Of a stretch of 61,659 nt of DNA, positions 52,356 to 60,312 are shown piece by piece. Origin of the DNA: Symploca sp. SIO2C1 (GTDB taxonomy: Bacteria; Cyanobacteriota; Cyanobacteriia; Cyanobacteriales; Coleofasciculaceae). The translations under genes were made by a program, and so were the position numbers. The notes under the pieces were generated by a model, which did not search any database, had not been told where the DNA came from, and worked only from the letters and a program-made list of their open reading frames with translations. The stretch is from positions 1-61,659 of the forward strand of contig JAAHGL010000010.1 in NCBI GenBank assembly GCA_010692635.1. Reading direction: 5' to 3'. Every line of letters starts with the position of its first letter. Within the stretch, counting starts at the first letter, position 1.

Positions 52356-52549
52356 TTAGATGGATTTCCAACTGTGACAAGAGAACAAGTTATTGTCCTT
52401 CTTGAGGACACTGAAAAGCAAGTTGCGATCGCAACTCGTCGTTTCAACAGAATCTGCTACAGTTTGATATTGCAGTAATTGTTTTGCCAGCAGTATCTAA
52501 TCGTTTGGCGGATTTGAAGCCTCTAGTGCAGCGCGGCAAAAGTAACTGA
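52353..52549 (+). pseudogene. Decayed toxin-antitoxin pair (DUF433-like tail and DUF5615-like tail)
   Basis: The frame reading LLDGFPTVTREQVIVLLEDT without a start codon matches the C-terminal end of DUF433-type antitoxins. In an overlapping frame just after it, DIAVIVLPAVSNRLADLKPL runs to a stop; this is like the end of DUF5615-type (PIN-like) toxins. Both 5-prime portions are gone, replaced by the simple-repeat cassette. So a deletion ending in repeat DNA removed most of the module. Confidence 0.5.
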
Positions 52550-52583
52550 CCAGTTTGATATCGTTAGAATCCTTACTCTATAA

Positions 52584-52618
52584 GCATTCTAAATTCTAAA
52601 TTCTAAATTCTAAATTCC
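52584..52618. repeat. Heptanucleotide array (AAATTCT)n
   Basis: Four to five copies of the same heptamer as at 45.3 kb, about 100 bases upstream of hisIE. Confidence 0.85.
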
Positions 52619-52713
52619 GCGCAGCGGCACTAGTACCAAAGGTTTTAGTAATTTTGGCTATAGCAGCTAAAGAACAAGCTACTGTTATCACAACTCAACA
52701 ATATTATCCTCCA

Positions 52714-53358
52714 ATGAACGAATCTACTTCCCTAACCCAAGCTATCCCAATTGAAGAAATTCGCTACAATGACCAGGGATTAGTACCAGCGATCGTTCAG
52801 GATTACCTAGATGGTACGGTACTGATGATGGCTTGGATGAATCGAGAATCCTTGCAAAAGACCTTAGAAACTGCCGAAACTTGGTTTTGGAGTCGCTCCC
52901 GTCAAGAATTATGGCATAAAGGAGCAACTTCTGGTCATCTTCAGAAAGTGCATACCATCCGTTATGACTGTGATAGTGATGCCTTATTGGTTACCGTAGA
53001 ACAGATGGGAGATATTGCCTGCCATACAGGAGAACGAAGCTGTTTCCATCAAGTAGATGGTAAAAAAGTTGCACCCGTCGCCGATACCTTATCTCAGGTG
53101 TTTGAAGTAATATGCGATCGCCGGGATAATCCAGTAGAAGGTTCCTATACAGCTAAGCTGTTAAATGGTGGCGATAACAAAATTCTCAAGAAGATTGGGG
53201 AAGAGTCAGCAGAAGTGGTGATGGCATGTAAGGATGATGATCCAGAAGCGATCGCTTCTGAGGTAGCAGACTTGTTCTATCACACTCTGGTTGCTTTAGC
53301 TCACCACAAGGTGAATGTACGGGAGGTTTATCGAAAATTGCAACAACGCCGTAGGTAA
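52714..53358 (+). CDS. hisIE: Bifunctional phosphoribosyl-AMP cyclohydrolase / phosphoribosyl-ATP pyrophosphatase
   Basis: About 214 residues from the ATG giving [20 protein letters not shown]. It performs the second and third steps of histidine synthesis. The HisI half has [40 protein letters not shown] and the metal site [12 protein letters not shown]-like stretch ([20 protein letters not shown]) with CHTGERSCF. The HisE half has [20 protein letters not shown] and [20 protein letters not shown], followed by [13 protein letters not shown], the MazG-like helical core. Upstream frames in the same register start with TTG and look unrelated. A decayed partial copy of its 3-prime half lies 2.5 kb downstream. 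Confidence 0.96.
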   Translation: MNESTSLTQAIPIEEIRYNDQGLVPAIVQDYLDGTVLMMAWMNRESLQKTLETAETWFWSRSRQELWHKGATSGHLQKVHTIRYDCDSDALLVTVEQMGDIACHTGERSCFHQVDGKKVAPVADTLSQVFEVICDRRDNPVEGSYTAKLLNGGDNKILKKIGEESAEVVMACKDDDPEAIASEVADLFYHTLVALAHHKVNVREVYRKLQQRRR

Positions 53359-53370
53359 ATTGTGTGACGT

Positions 53371-53402
53371 TGACATCCTCACCGAGCTTTCATTCACGGT
53401 GA
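53371..53402 (+). other. Hairpin resembling an IS200/IS605 right end
   Basis: Six pairs, TCACCG with CGGTGA, around a 12-base loop, within GACATCCTCACCG...CGGTGACTTCT. The flanking ATCC...GACTTCT context is one I associate with right ends of IS200/IS605-type elements. It begins 12 bases after hisIE, so it may also serve as the hisIE terminator. No transposase gene is present. Confidence 0.35.
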
Positions 53403-53467
53403 CTTCTAATCAGCCAAATCTCCACCTTATTCAGGGTTAAAATATAGGATGTATCCTTGGCAGACCT

Positions 53468-53752
53468 ATGACATTAACCCTTAATCTGTCACCAGAGTTA
53501 GAGCAGTATCTTGAACAGGAAGCCAGTCAGCACGGGCTTTCTGTAGAGGCAATAGCATTGCAACTTTTGACAAATTCTATTTTGCTAAAGCAAGAGCAAG
53601 CTGGAGCGGTTAAATTACTCCAGTCTTGGATTGATGATGAGGATGCTGAAGAACAGCAGGAAACAGGTCAATATTTGATTCATGCTTTAGATGATGATCG
53701 GTTGTCTGAGCGCAAGTTATTTCCGTCTGAGCTGAAGGGTATAAGTTGGTGA
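53468..53752 (+). CDS. VapB-type antitoxin
   Basis: A 94-residue acidic protein starting MTLTLNLSPELEQYLEQEAS, which looks like a ribbon-helix-helix-type DNA-binding start (one strand then helix). It continues HGLSVEAIALQLLTNSILL and ends with an acidic toxin-binding tail (WIDDEDAEEQQETGQYLIHA, LDDDRLSERKLFP). I know this family as the partner of cyanobacterial PIN-domain toxins. Its stop overlaps the GTG start of the toxin gene (GTGA), so the pair was translationally coupled. Because the toxin is truncated, the antitoxin is an orphan, although it could still repress. Confidence 0.75.
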   Translation: MTLTLNLSPELEQYLEQEASQHGLSVEAIALQLLTNSILLKQEQAGAVKLLQSWIDDEDAEEQQETGQYLIHALDDDRLSERKLFPSELKGISW

Positions 53753-53997
53753 GTCGAGTCATTGTCTTAGATACAGGACCACTTGGTCTGGTTACCAATC
53801 CAAAGCTTTCTGCTGAGAGTGTTGCTTGTGCCCAATGGCTCCAAACTCACATTACGTCAGATAGCCGCGTTATTATTCCAGAAATTGCTGACTATGAGGT
53901 TCGGCGTGAACTACTACGAGCCAATAGATCAGTTTTTTTACCCAAACCTACTCAGCTATTTAAAGTATTTCACCATGTCTCTGCAAGAAGAAATTGA
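53749..53997 (+). pseudogene. Truncated VapC-type PIN toxin, broken by the DUF262 insertion
   Basis: Reads VSRVIVLDTGPLGLVTNPKL with the first catalytic aspartate, then VIIPEIADYEVRRELLRANR, which is the first half of a PIN domain with its conserved glutamates. At about 53935 the homology ends and the frame runs into the leader of the DUF262 gene (SVFLPKPTQLFKVF...). The second half, with the remaining acidic residues, is not found downstream. This fixes the left border of a foreign insertion to within a few bases. The remaining piece should be inactive. Confidence 0.8.
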
Positions 53998-55087
53998 TAA
54001 AACAAGACAAGAAATTAGAACAGATGGCTATTCAATGTCTATTGGAGAATGGATAAGTCTTTACAAGGATGAGGAAATTGATATTCATCCAGAATTTCAA
54101 CGATTCTTTCGTTGGTCAGATCAACAGAAATCAGCATTTATAGAATCTATTCTTTTAGGCATACCAATCCCACCAATTTTTGTTAGTCAGAGAGATGATG
54201 GTATATGGGATGTAGTGGACGGTTTGCAGAGACTGTCAACTATATATGAGTTTGTAGGTATTTTAAGATTTGCTGAAAAAGATAACAAAAAATCTCCACT
54301 CACCTTACAAGAAACAAATTATCTTCCTTCACTAGACGGAAAGAAATGGTATGTTCCTAATGATGAAGACAATTCTTTGACTGAGACTCAGCGTTTATTG
54401 ATAAAGCGAGCGAAGATCGCAGTCAATATAGTTCAAAAAGAAAGTGATCCAATGATCAAGTATGAGTTGTTTCAGCGACTAAATACAGGAGGATCAATTG
54501 CTACTCCACAAGAGGTAAGAAACTGTATTCTTCTGATGTTAAACAAGGAGCTGTATGAGTCAATGCGCTCTCTTGCAGATCGTGAGGCATATAAGAATTG
54601 TATTGCTCTGAGTGATAGGTTATATGAAGAACAGTACGATATGGAACTAGTTCTACGTTTTATTATTCTATTTGATCAAGATATTGAAAATATTAAAAAA
54701 TTGACTCAACTTGATGTCCGAGAGTTTCTGACAAATAAGATGCGCGATATGGCTCTCAAAAAAGATTTAGATATTAGTCATATTGAAAGAGCGTTTGATG
54801 TTACCTTTAACATCCTTAGTGAAACTATGGCAGAGCAAAGTTTTAAGAGATATAAGCCCAAAAATGATAAATTTGCAGGAGGGTTTTTACTATCTCTATA
54901 TGAGGTAGTTGCTCTTGGAATCGGGTACAACTATCAAAATCCACCTCCAAAAGATGAGATATTTGATCGTATAAAGAGTATTGAGTCAGACTCCGTGTAT
55001 CAGCAATGGTCAGGAGCAGGTGTTAATGCAGGCCGCCGATTACCGCATCTTATTGATCTTGGCAGAAAGCTATTTTCCCCTTCATGA
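53975..55087 (+). CDS. DUF262 domain protein (GmrS/DndB-like ParB-fold NTPase or DNA-sensor family)
   Basis: About 370 residues from the ATG giving MSLQEEIDKTRQEIRTDGYS. The DUF262 core is plain: IDIHPEFQRFFRWSDQQKSA is the PxxQRxxxW motif, LLGIPIPPIFV follows, then DVVDGLQRLSTIYEF, where other members have DGQQRLTTL, and the later FQRLNTGG motif. The C-terminal half is helical and has no DUF1524 HNH nuclease, so this is not a GmrSD fusion. DUF262 proteins include type IV restriction and phosphorothioate-linked defence components. The stop overlaps the start of the HEPN gene (ATGA), so the two are made together. Its effector is probably the HEPN protein. Confidence 0.85.
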   Translation: MSLQEEIDKTRQEIRTDGYSMSIGEWISLYKDEEIDIHPEFQRFFRWSDQQKSAFIESILLGIPIPPIFVSQRDDGIWDVVDGLQRLSTIYEFVGILRFAEKDNKKSPLTLQETNYLPSLDGKKWYVPNDEDNSLTETQRLLIKRAKIAVNIVQKESDPMIKYELFQRLNTGGSIATPQEVRNCILLMLNKELYESMRSLADREAYKNCIALSDRLYEEQYDMELVLRFIILFDQDIENIKKLTQLDVREFLTNKMRDMALKKDLDISHIERAFDVTFNILSETMAEQSFKRYKPKNDKFAGGFLLSLYEVVALGIGYNYQNPPPKDEIFDRIKSIESDSVYQQWSGAGVNAGRRLPHLIDLGRKLFSPS

Positions 55088-55725
55088 GTATCCGTACAGT
55101 TGAACAGTTGAGTGATAAGTTATCTGATGATCTCTCCTGGAGAAAAAAGGAGCTTACAGAAGTTAAGTCTCTTGTGGAATCCAAAAATATTTCTGAGCAA
55201 AGGCATAGGGCTCTAATTAGAAGTGGTGTGTGTATTCTATACTCTCACTGGGAAGGATTTGTTAAGTTTGCGGCAAACTCTTATCTAGAATACGTCAGGC
55301 TGCAAAGGCTCACTTATAGGGAGCTTTCTACTAACTTCTTGGCTTTGGCGATGAAAGAAAAGCTTAAGGAAGCTAAGGATACAAATAAGCCATCGATTTA
55401 CATACCTGTTTGTGATTTTTTCCTTTCTGAGTTGGATCAAAGATGCTCTCTACCTAAAGATCTGATATCTACTGCCTCAAATTTATCCTCGGACATTTTG
55501 AAAGAAATCACTGATCTCCTCGGTATAGATTTCTCACACTACTCAACCAAGTCAGTTTTAATAGATACTAAACTATTAAAGACAAGGAATACAATTGCTC
55601 ACGGTAATTATTTGATATTTGACATAGAAGAGTACATTGAGCTACATAAAGAAGTGATCAACATGCTTGATCTATTTCGTAATCAGATAGAGAACGCAGT
55701 GATCAGGAAAGAGTATTTGCAGTAA
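55084..55725 (+). CDS. MAE_28990/MAE_18760-type HEPN nuclease-like protein
   Basis: A 213-residue all-helical protein. RALIRSGVCILYSHWEGFVK is the hallmark of the MAE_28990/MAE_18760 HEPN-like family named from Microcystis, and LLKTRNTIAHGNYLIFDI holds the HEPN catalytic pattern RNxxxH (Arg-Asn-Thr-Ile-Ala-His). HEPN proteins of this sort are RNases in toxin-antitoxin and abortive-infection systems. It is coupled to the DUF262 gene by a four-base ATGA overlap. The last four codons and the stop lie in sequence homologous to hisIE read in another frame, so the native C-terminus may have been cut short by a few residues. Confidence 0.85.
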   Translation: MSIRTVEQLSDKLSDDLSWRKKELTEVKSLVESKNISEQRHRALIRSGVCILYSHWEGFVKFAANSYLEYVRLQRLTYRELSTNFLALAMKEKLKEAKDTNKPSIYIPVCDFFLSELDQRCSLPKDLISTASNLSSDILKEITDLLGIDFSHYSTKSVLIDTKLLKTRNTIAHGNYLIFDIEEYIELHKEVINMLDLFRNQIENAVIRKEYLQ

Positions 55726-55880
55726 TCTGCGATCGCCAGGATAATCCAGTAGAAGGTTCCTATACAGAACAGAAAAGTTGTTAGATGGTGGCGATAACAA
55801 AATTCTCAAGAAGATTGGGGAAGAGTCAACACCAAGTTGTGATGGCATGTAAGGATGATGATGCAAATGCGATCGTCTCT
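55704..55880 (+). pseudogene. Decayed partial copy of hisE
   Basis: About 170 bases closely follow the middle of the HisE half of the upstream hisIE gene. Shared runs include GATAATCCAGTAGAAGGTTC, GGTGGCGATAACAAAATTCT and GATGGCATGTAAGGATGATG. Read in the hisIE frame it gives [20 protein letters not shown] before a stop, against [20 protein letters not shown] in hisIE. Small indels then shift the frame, and neither end of the gene is present. It forms a direct repeat with hisIE, flanking the DUF262-HEPN pair. Confidence 0.92.
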
Positions 55881-55915
55881 TTAGAATAGAGCAAAGATTA
55901 AAACGCAGGAGACCA

Positions 55916-56374
55916 ATGATGTCAGCTGAACTGCAAGCCTACCAAAAGAGTCTCTATGAAGCCGACTTTGTGCGTTGGATTGAGACTACAGTGGAACAAT
56001 TGCGTACTCAAAACTACACTTGCGTAGATTGGACAAACTTGATCGAAGAAATTGAAGATATGTCAAGACGGGAGCGGAAAAGCCTGAAAAGCAACCTTGT
56101 GGTAATTCTGCTTCATCTTCTTAAATGGCAATATCAACCAGAATGCCGTAGTGGTAGTTGGCGAGGTAGTATTCGAGAGCATCGTAGGCGTGTCAACGAT
56201 GATTTGAAAGATTCACCGAGCTTAGTAAACTATCTTCAAGAGGTATTTGCTGAATGCTATACAAATTCCTGCGCACAGGCAGCAGATGAAACAGGTTTAC
56301 CGTTAGAGACTTTTCCTTTAAATTGCCCTTACACACCTGAGCAATTATTGAATTCCGAATATTTACCAGATTGA
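55916..56374 (+). CDS. DUF29 family protein
   Basis: A 152-residue protein of the DUF29 family, which is very abundant in cyanobacteria. The conserved pattern is complete: YEADFVRWIETTVEQLRTQN, WTNLIEEIEDMSRRERKSLK, NLVVILLHLLKWQYQPECRS, then SWRGSIREHRRRVNDDLKDS. CAGGAGAC lies just before the ATG pair. The role is unknown; these genes are spread by duplication and often lie in toxin-antitoxin-rich DNA, as here. The 3-prime end overlaps a decayed RelE-type toxin gene on the other strand. Confidence 0.9.
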   Translation: MMSAELQAYQKSLYEADFVRWIETTVEQLRTQNYTCVDWTNLIEEIEDMSRRERKSLKSNLVVILLHLLKWQYQPECRSGSWRGSIREHRRRVNDDLKDSPSLVNYLQEVFAECYTNSCAQAADETGLPLETFPLNCPYTPEQLLNSEYLPD

Positions 56375-56628
56375 AATGTGAATATGGAGAAAGCACCCAA
56401 AAACTTTACCCTCCAGGACGTGCAAAAATAGAAATCGAGTGCATTGCGGTAATTGCGAGTAATTCTAACTGACCAAATATCCTCATCACGATTAATACAT
56501 TTAAAGTGTAGAGAAGGATAAAAAGGATTATTTGACCATAAACGATAAGCTTTCCTTGCTGCTTGACGAATTTCTAACGGAAGCTCATGATATTCTGACC
56601 AAAAAGACGGTATAGTAGCAGACTTCAT
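56329..56628 (-). pseudogene. RelE/ParE-type toxin with frameshifted C-terminus
   Basis: Residues 1-57 (IPSFWSEYHELPLEIRQAAR, AYRLWSNNPFYPSLHFKCIN, EDIWSVRITRNYR) match the start of RelE/ParE-superfamily toxins of cyanobacteria. After RNYR the usual strand ending in WFWIGxHxEY is missing. Instead the frame reads NALDFYFCTSWRVKF and runs into the DUF29 gene on the opposite strand. A frameshift and 3-prime loss are the simplest reading. The start overlaps the stop of the antitoxin remnant (ATGA). Confidence 0.7.
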
Positions 56629-56828
56629 AATTGATCATAGTCCATTGGTTGCCCTTGTCCTTGAGCAATTTGTTGTTTCGCAAGTTTCGCTACTTCTATT
56701 AACTTATTTTGTCTTTTACTAAAAGATTGCTCCCACTGTAATTCATCTTCAAAATCGGCAATGTACTCTCTCAAATGCTCAATAATTCTTTCCTGCTGTG
56801 CATCAGGTAGAGATTCTAGAATTTTAAC
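56625..56828 (-). pseudogene. Antitoxin remnant paired with the RelE-type toxin
   Basis: The frame reads KILESLPDAQQERIIEHLRE, then YIADFEDELQWEQSFSKRQN and ends PMDYDQL. It is the C-terminal three quarters of a common cyanobacterial RelE-partner antitoxin. No start codon exists: a stop lies four codons before KILE, where the sequence changes to the acetyltransferase remnant on the opposite strand. The N-terminal DNA-binding part is lost. Confidence 0.65.
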
Positions 56829-56831
56829 AAC

Positions 56832-57233
56832 GATTCAATTAAGAACGCAATTGACCCTGACGTATACCAGACGTTCTATCCTGAGAATTGGCGTGTGAGT
56901 CAGCAAAAGGCTGTCGAGGATGTCTGTTCTGCAGAAGACACACATGTATGGGTAGCTATTGATGCCGATTCTACTGTGGGCTTTGTAGCTGTGAAACTAC
57001 ACTCAGAGGACAAGATGGGTGAAATCTACATGGTTGCTGTCGATCCAGACTTTCAAGCTCGTGGCATTGGCAGCGCTCTGATAAAATTCGCTCTGGAGTG
57101 GATGAAAAATGCTGGGATGTCTATTGCTATGGTTGAGACGGGAGGAGATCCTGGTCATGCTCCAGCACGTCACACTTACGAAAAGGTGGGCTTCAGGCTG
57201 TTCCCAGTCGCCAGATACTTCAAGAAGCTCTGA
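56832..57233 (+). pseudogene. GNAT acetyltransferase, N-terminally truncated
   Basis: The frame is open from the junction at about 56830 (NDSIKNAIDPDVYQTFYPEN) but the first usable start is GTG at 56895, giving 112 residues. The acetyl-CoA-binding part is intact: GEIYMVAVDPDFQARGIGSA is motif A (RxxGIG) and HTYEKVGFRLFPVARYFKKL is the family's C-terminal strand. The first strand and helix of the fold are missing. The truncated protein may still fold, so it could be a short CDS, but the broken start beside another broken gene favours deletion. Confidence 0.65.
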
Positions 57234-57235
57234 AG

Positions 57236-57310
57236 AAACACGCTCAAAGCTAATGGCTAATGGCTAATGGCTAATAGCTAATCTCCGAAGAAACACTGAG
57301 TCAGGAGCCA
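57236..57310. repeat. Heptamer array plus GAAGAAACACTGAGTCAGGAG module
   Basis: (GCTAATG)n is followed by AATCTCCGAAGAAACACTGA and GTCAGGAGCCAGGAG, as at 22.7 and 37.9 kb. The rest of the interval to 57546 has no gene. Confidence 0.8.
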
Positions 57311-57546
57311 GGAGGAAAGAATATTTAATTTTCATACGTAGAGGGCACTGCGCCGCCTGTGGGGAGCTTTAGAGAGGCAGTTCAGTATTTTGATAAACCA
57401 GATTTCCCCTAAGGATAACAATGAAATATCAGTATTTTCGCTTAACTCTAATTATCTATAAATCACCTAAAACTTAATCTAAAATTTAACGCTACTTTTA
57501 AAAACAGAAAAAAACTTCTATGTCAAGCTTCAGAGAGTCATTGGTG

Positions 57547-57714
57547 CTAATGACTAAGCCAAGTTTCCACGAGCATAGCCAGCGGTAGCTGACTAACGGG
57601 AGCTGGTATCATCTCTCCCCTGAAGTCCAAAAGTTGGACGATCATCAGATAAGCGATCGCCAACAGTATTGAAATTGCTCCAGTGATAATTGCAACTATT
57701 TTTCCCCGATCCAT
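57547..57714 (-). CDS. Small conserved membrane protein, 55 residues
   Basis: Reads MDRGKIVAIITGAISILLAI, then AYLMIVQLLDFRGEMIPAPV and ends TWLSH. One membrane segment spans residues 6-28. I know near-identical short proteins from many cyanobacteria, always with the LLDFRGEM stretch after the membrane helix, but no function for them. It is divergent from the lytic transglycosylase gene with about 120 bases between the starts. Confidence 0.7.
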   Translation of the reverse strand: MDRGKIVAIITGAISILLAIAYLMIVQLLDFRGEMIPAPVSQLPLAMLVETWLSH

Positions 57715-57832
57715 TAGTTTTTTCGCTTAATTAGTGCTATATTTCAAAATTTACTGCTGTCTTGTGTACGCAACTCTCCTAAGATTGTTATATTACCCCG
57801 ATTGGAGCTGAATATACATTACCAAAAGGTTC

Positions 57833-60190
57833 ATGAAAAAACACCGCCCGATTTTTTCTCCCTACAGTGTGTCAAAGCGCAAAGAACAAAGAAAGCAACT
57901 GGCACTTACTTCAGGTGTCGGATTGTTATCTCTCATCATGGGAATGACCTTGTTAGCGATCAATCCGAACAGTAGGTTGGGGCAAAAAGCTAGGTTGTTT
58001 CAGTTCCAGGTACATAATTTCATCATTCGGGGAGACAACGCACAGACACCTGTGCTGCAACTAGCCTCTACACCAATTGCCCAGCGGCTAGAGCCACTCC
58101 AAGAAATTGCCCAAGGAAAAAAATCTGTTGATCGCTCCCGTGCCCGTTATCTTTTAGCAGCGGATTCAATTGAACAAAAGCAGGGAGAAGAGGCCCTCCA
58201 CTGGTTGAAAGGATTAGAAGGAGAGTACCCAATATTAGCGGCACATATTGCTTTGAAAAGAGCGCAAGCTTACGAAATTATTGGTGATCAAGCCAAAGCT
58301 AAGAAAGCTTGGGAAGATTTACTCAAATACTATTCCCATAATCCAGTAGCAGCTGAAGCTTTGTATGCTCTGTTTTCCGAGGACTCACCATATCTCGAAA
58401 AGCTTAGTGGAGGCTCTGATGGTGATACCAGCACCCTTCAACAAATAAAGCAACTATATCAATTTTCCCCAGAAGATCCGAAATACTGGGAGGTTGCGAT
58501 CGCAAAATATCCTTCTCATCCCCGCATATTGGAACTTATACGGCAGCGACTTCGAGAAGATCCAAAGCAGCCAGAACTAATGCTGTTGCTGGCAAAGTAT
58601 GCTTTTGACCAACCCAAAACTATCCCAGTGTTAGATCAGTTGGTAGGCAACTACGGTAAAGCCGAAAATTCTAAAGACCAAGCAATTATCAAGCCAGAAG
58701 ATTGGGAAGCGATAGCTGTCGGCTACTGGCAAGACCGAAAATATGGTCAAGCTAGTGATGCTTATGCTCAAGCCCCACCCACAGCTGAACATGCCTATCT
58801 GGTGGCTAGGGGACTCCAATTGGCCCAGAAGTCAACAAAAGCTAAGCGCGCTTATAAGAAGATGTTGGATGAGTTTCCTCAGGATAAGGAAACTGCCAGA
58901 GCTCTAATCCAAATTGCCAAACTTGAACTAGATATTGAAGCAGCACCTTATCTAGACCAAGTTATCAGCCAATTTCCTGATCAAGCTGGAGATGCCCTAC
59001 TAGCTAAAGCTAAAGTTCTCAGGCGTCTCGGCAGTGAGCAAGCTGCTCAAGAAGCACGTCAATTATTGCTTACTGAATACAGTACTTCCGATGCCGCAGC
59101 AGAATATCGGTGGCAGATGGCTCAGACTCAGGCAAAGAAGGGAAATTTGGCGGGAGCCTTAGAATCGGCGGAACCTATACTCACAGACAATCCCAATAGT
59201 GAACCAGCACGTAAAGCCGGTTTTTGGGCAGGAAAGTGGGCAAGTAAACTAGGGCGTCAACAGGATGCCAAAGCTATTTTTGAGAAAGTGGTGGCTAACT
59301 ATCCCCAGTCTTACTATGCTTGGCGATCTGCAGTACATCTAGGCTGGGATGTAGGAGACTTTTCTACGGTGGGTAAGCAACAACCAAAAGTGGTAGTTCC
59401 TGCTGTTAGACCCTCACTACCATTAGGTTCTGCAGCTTTGAAAGAACTATATCAATTAGGTCAAGATCAGGATGCTTGGGCTTTGTGGCAGGCAGAATTT
59501 CAAAATCGACTCCAGCCAAAGGTTGCCGAACAGTTCACCGATGGTTTAATACTGCTAGCTGTGGGAAAGCACTTGCAAGGGATTTCTCAAATCTCAAAGC
59601 TTGAGGATCGAGAAATACCAGAAGAGCAAGCTGAATACCAAGATCTTTGTCAAAAATTAACTTACTGGCAGGGTTTGTATCCGTTACCTTTTGCAGAGTC
59701 GATTATGACTGAGTCACAACAGCGTAAACTTAATCCCTTATTGGTAAGTGCTTTGATTCGACAGGAGTCTAGATTTGAACCCGATGTTCATTCTACCGCT
59801 GGTGCTATTGGCTTAATGCAAGTAATGCCTAGTACTGGTGCTTGGGCTGCAGAAAAACTCTCTTTGAAAAAATATGCTCTAGAAAAGCCTGAGGACAATA
59901 TTAAACTAGGTACTTGGTTCTTGGCACAAACTCACCAAGCCCATCAAAACAATTCGTTACTGGCAGTTGCCAGTTACAATGCTGGTCAAGGTAACACAGC
60001 AAAGTGGTTTCCGGAGAGGGTTGCAACTGATCCAGATGAATTTGTTGAAACTATTCCTTTTGATGAAACCAGAAACTACGTTAAACAGGTTTTTGGCAAC
60101 TACTGGAATTACTTGCGATTGTACGACCCACAAGTGGCTGAACGGTTGGCTGAATACTCAACTGGCGAATCAACTGCTATGAGTCAATGA
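57833..60190 (+). CDS. Soluble-lytic-transglycosylase-like protein (Slt70 type)
   Basis: A 785-residue protein. The basic N-terminus and GVGLLSLIMGMTLLAINPNS form a signal anchor. Residues 80-600 are a helical superhelix of TPR-like units (KKAWEDLLKYYSHNPVAAEA, AKRAYKKMLDEFPQDKETAR, AKAIFEKVVANYPQSYYAWR), as in the Slt70 ring. Residues 620-770 are the transglycosylase SLT domain: SALIRQESRFEPDVHSTAGA with catalytic Glu645, IGLMQVMPSTGAWAAEKL, and NSLLAVASYNAGQGNTAKWF. It cleaves peptidoglycan glycan strands with 1,6-anhydro end formation in the periplasm. AAAGG precedes the start. The protein looks complete. Confidence 0.92.
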   Translation: MKKHRPIFSPYSVSKRKEQRKQLALTSGVGLLSLIMGMTLLAINPNSRLGQKARLFQFQVHNFIIRGDNAQTPVLQLASTPIAQRLEPLQEIAQGKKSVDRSRARYLLAADSIEQKQGEEALHWLKGLEGEYPILAAHIALKRAQAYEIIGDQAKAKKAWEDLLKYYSHNPVAAEALYALFSEDSPYLEKLSGGSDGDTSTLQQIKQLYQFSPEDPKYWEVAIAKYPSHPRILELIRQRLREDPKQPELMLLLAKYAFDQPKTIPVLDQLVGNYGKAENSKDQAIIKPEDWEAIAVGYWQDRKYGQASDAYAQAPPTAEHAYLVARGLQLAQKSTKAKRAYKKMLDEFPQDKETARALIQIAKLELDIEAAPYLDQVISQFPDQAGDALLAKAKVLRRLGSEQAAQEARQLLLTEYSTSDAAAEYRWQMAQTQAKKGNLAGALESAEPILTDNPNSEPARKAGFWAGKWASKLGRQQDAKAIFEKVVANYPQSYYAWRSAVHLGWDVGDFSTVGKQQPKVVVPAVRPSLPLGSAALKELYQLGQDQDAWALWQAEFQNRLQPKVAEQFTDGLILLAVGKHLQGISQISKLEDREIPEEQAEYQDLCQKLTYWQGLYPLPFAESIMTESQQRKLNPLLVSALIRQESRFEPDVHSTAGAIGLMQVMPSTGAWAAEKLSLKKYALEKPEDNIKLGTWFLAQTHQAHQNNSLLAVASYNAGQGNTAKWFPERVATDPDEFVETIPFDETRNYVKQVFGNYWNYLRLYDPQVAERLAEYSTGESTAMSQ

Positions 60191-60239
60191 ACTAAGATTG
60201 AGCAAGGTAAATCTGAACAAAAAAAATGTAAAGATTTGT

Positions 60240-60286
60240 TATGATATAGTAAAATTATTAACATCAGTGTTGACAACACCGATGTT
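60240..60286 (+). promoter_or_regulatory. psb34 promoter region with a long palindrome
   Basis: A TATGAT -10 candidate is followed by an almost perfect palindrome of 13 + 1 + 13 bases, AACATCAGTGTTG-A-CAACACCGATGTT, with one mismatch. It ends 26 bases before the start codon, so it lies in the leader or at the transcription start. It could be an operator or a leader hairpin that controls stability or translation. It does not match the HLR1 box as I know it. Confidence 0.5.
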
Positions 60287-60312
60287 AGTTCATCAAAAAA
60301 GGGTTTTTATTC

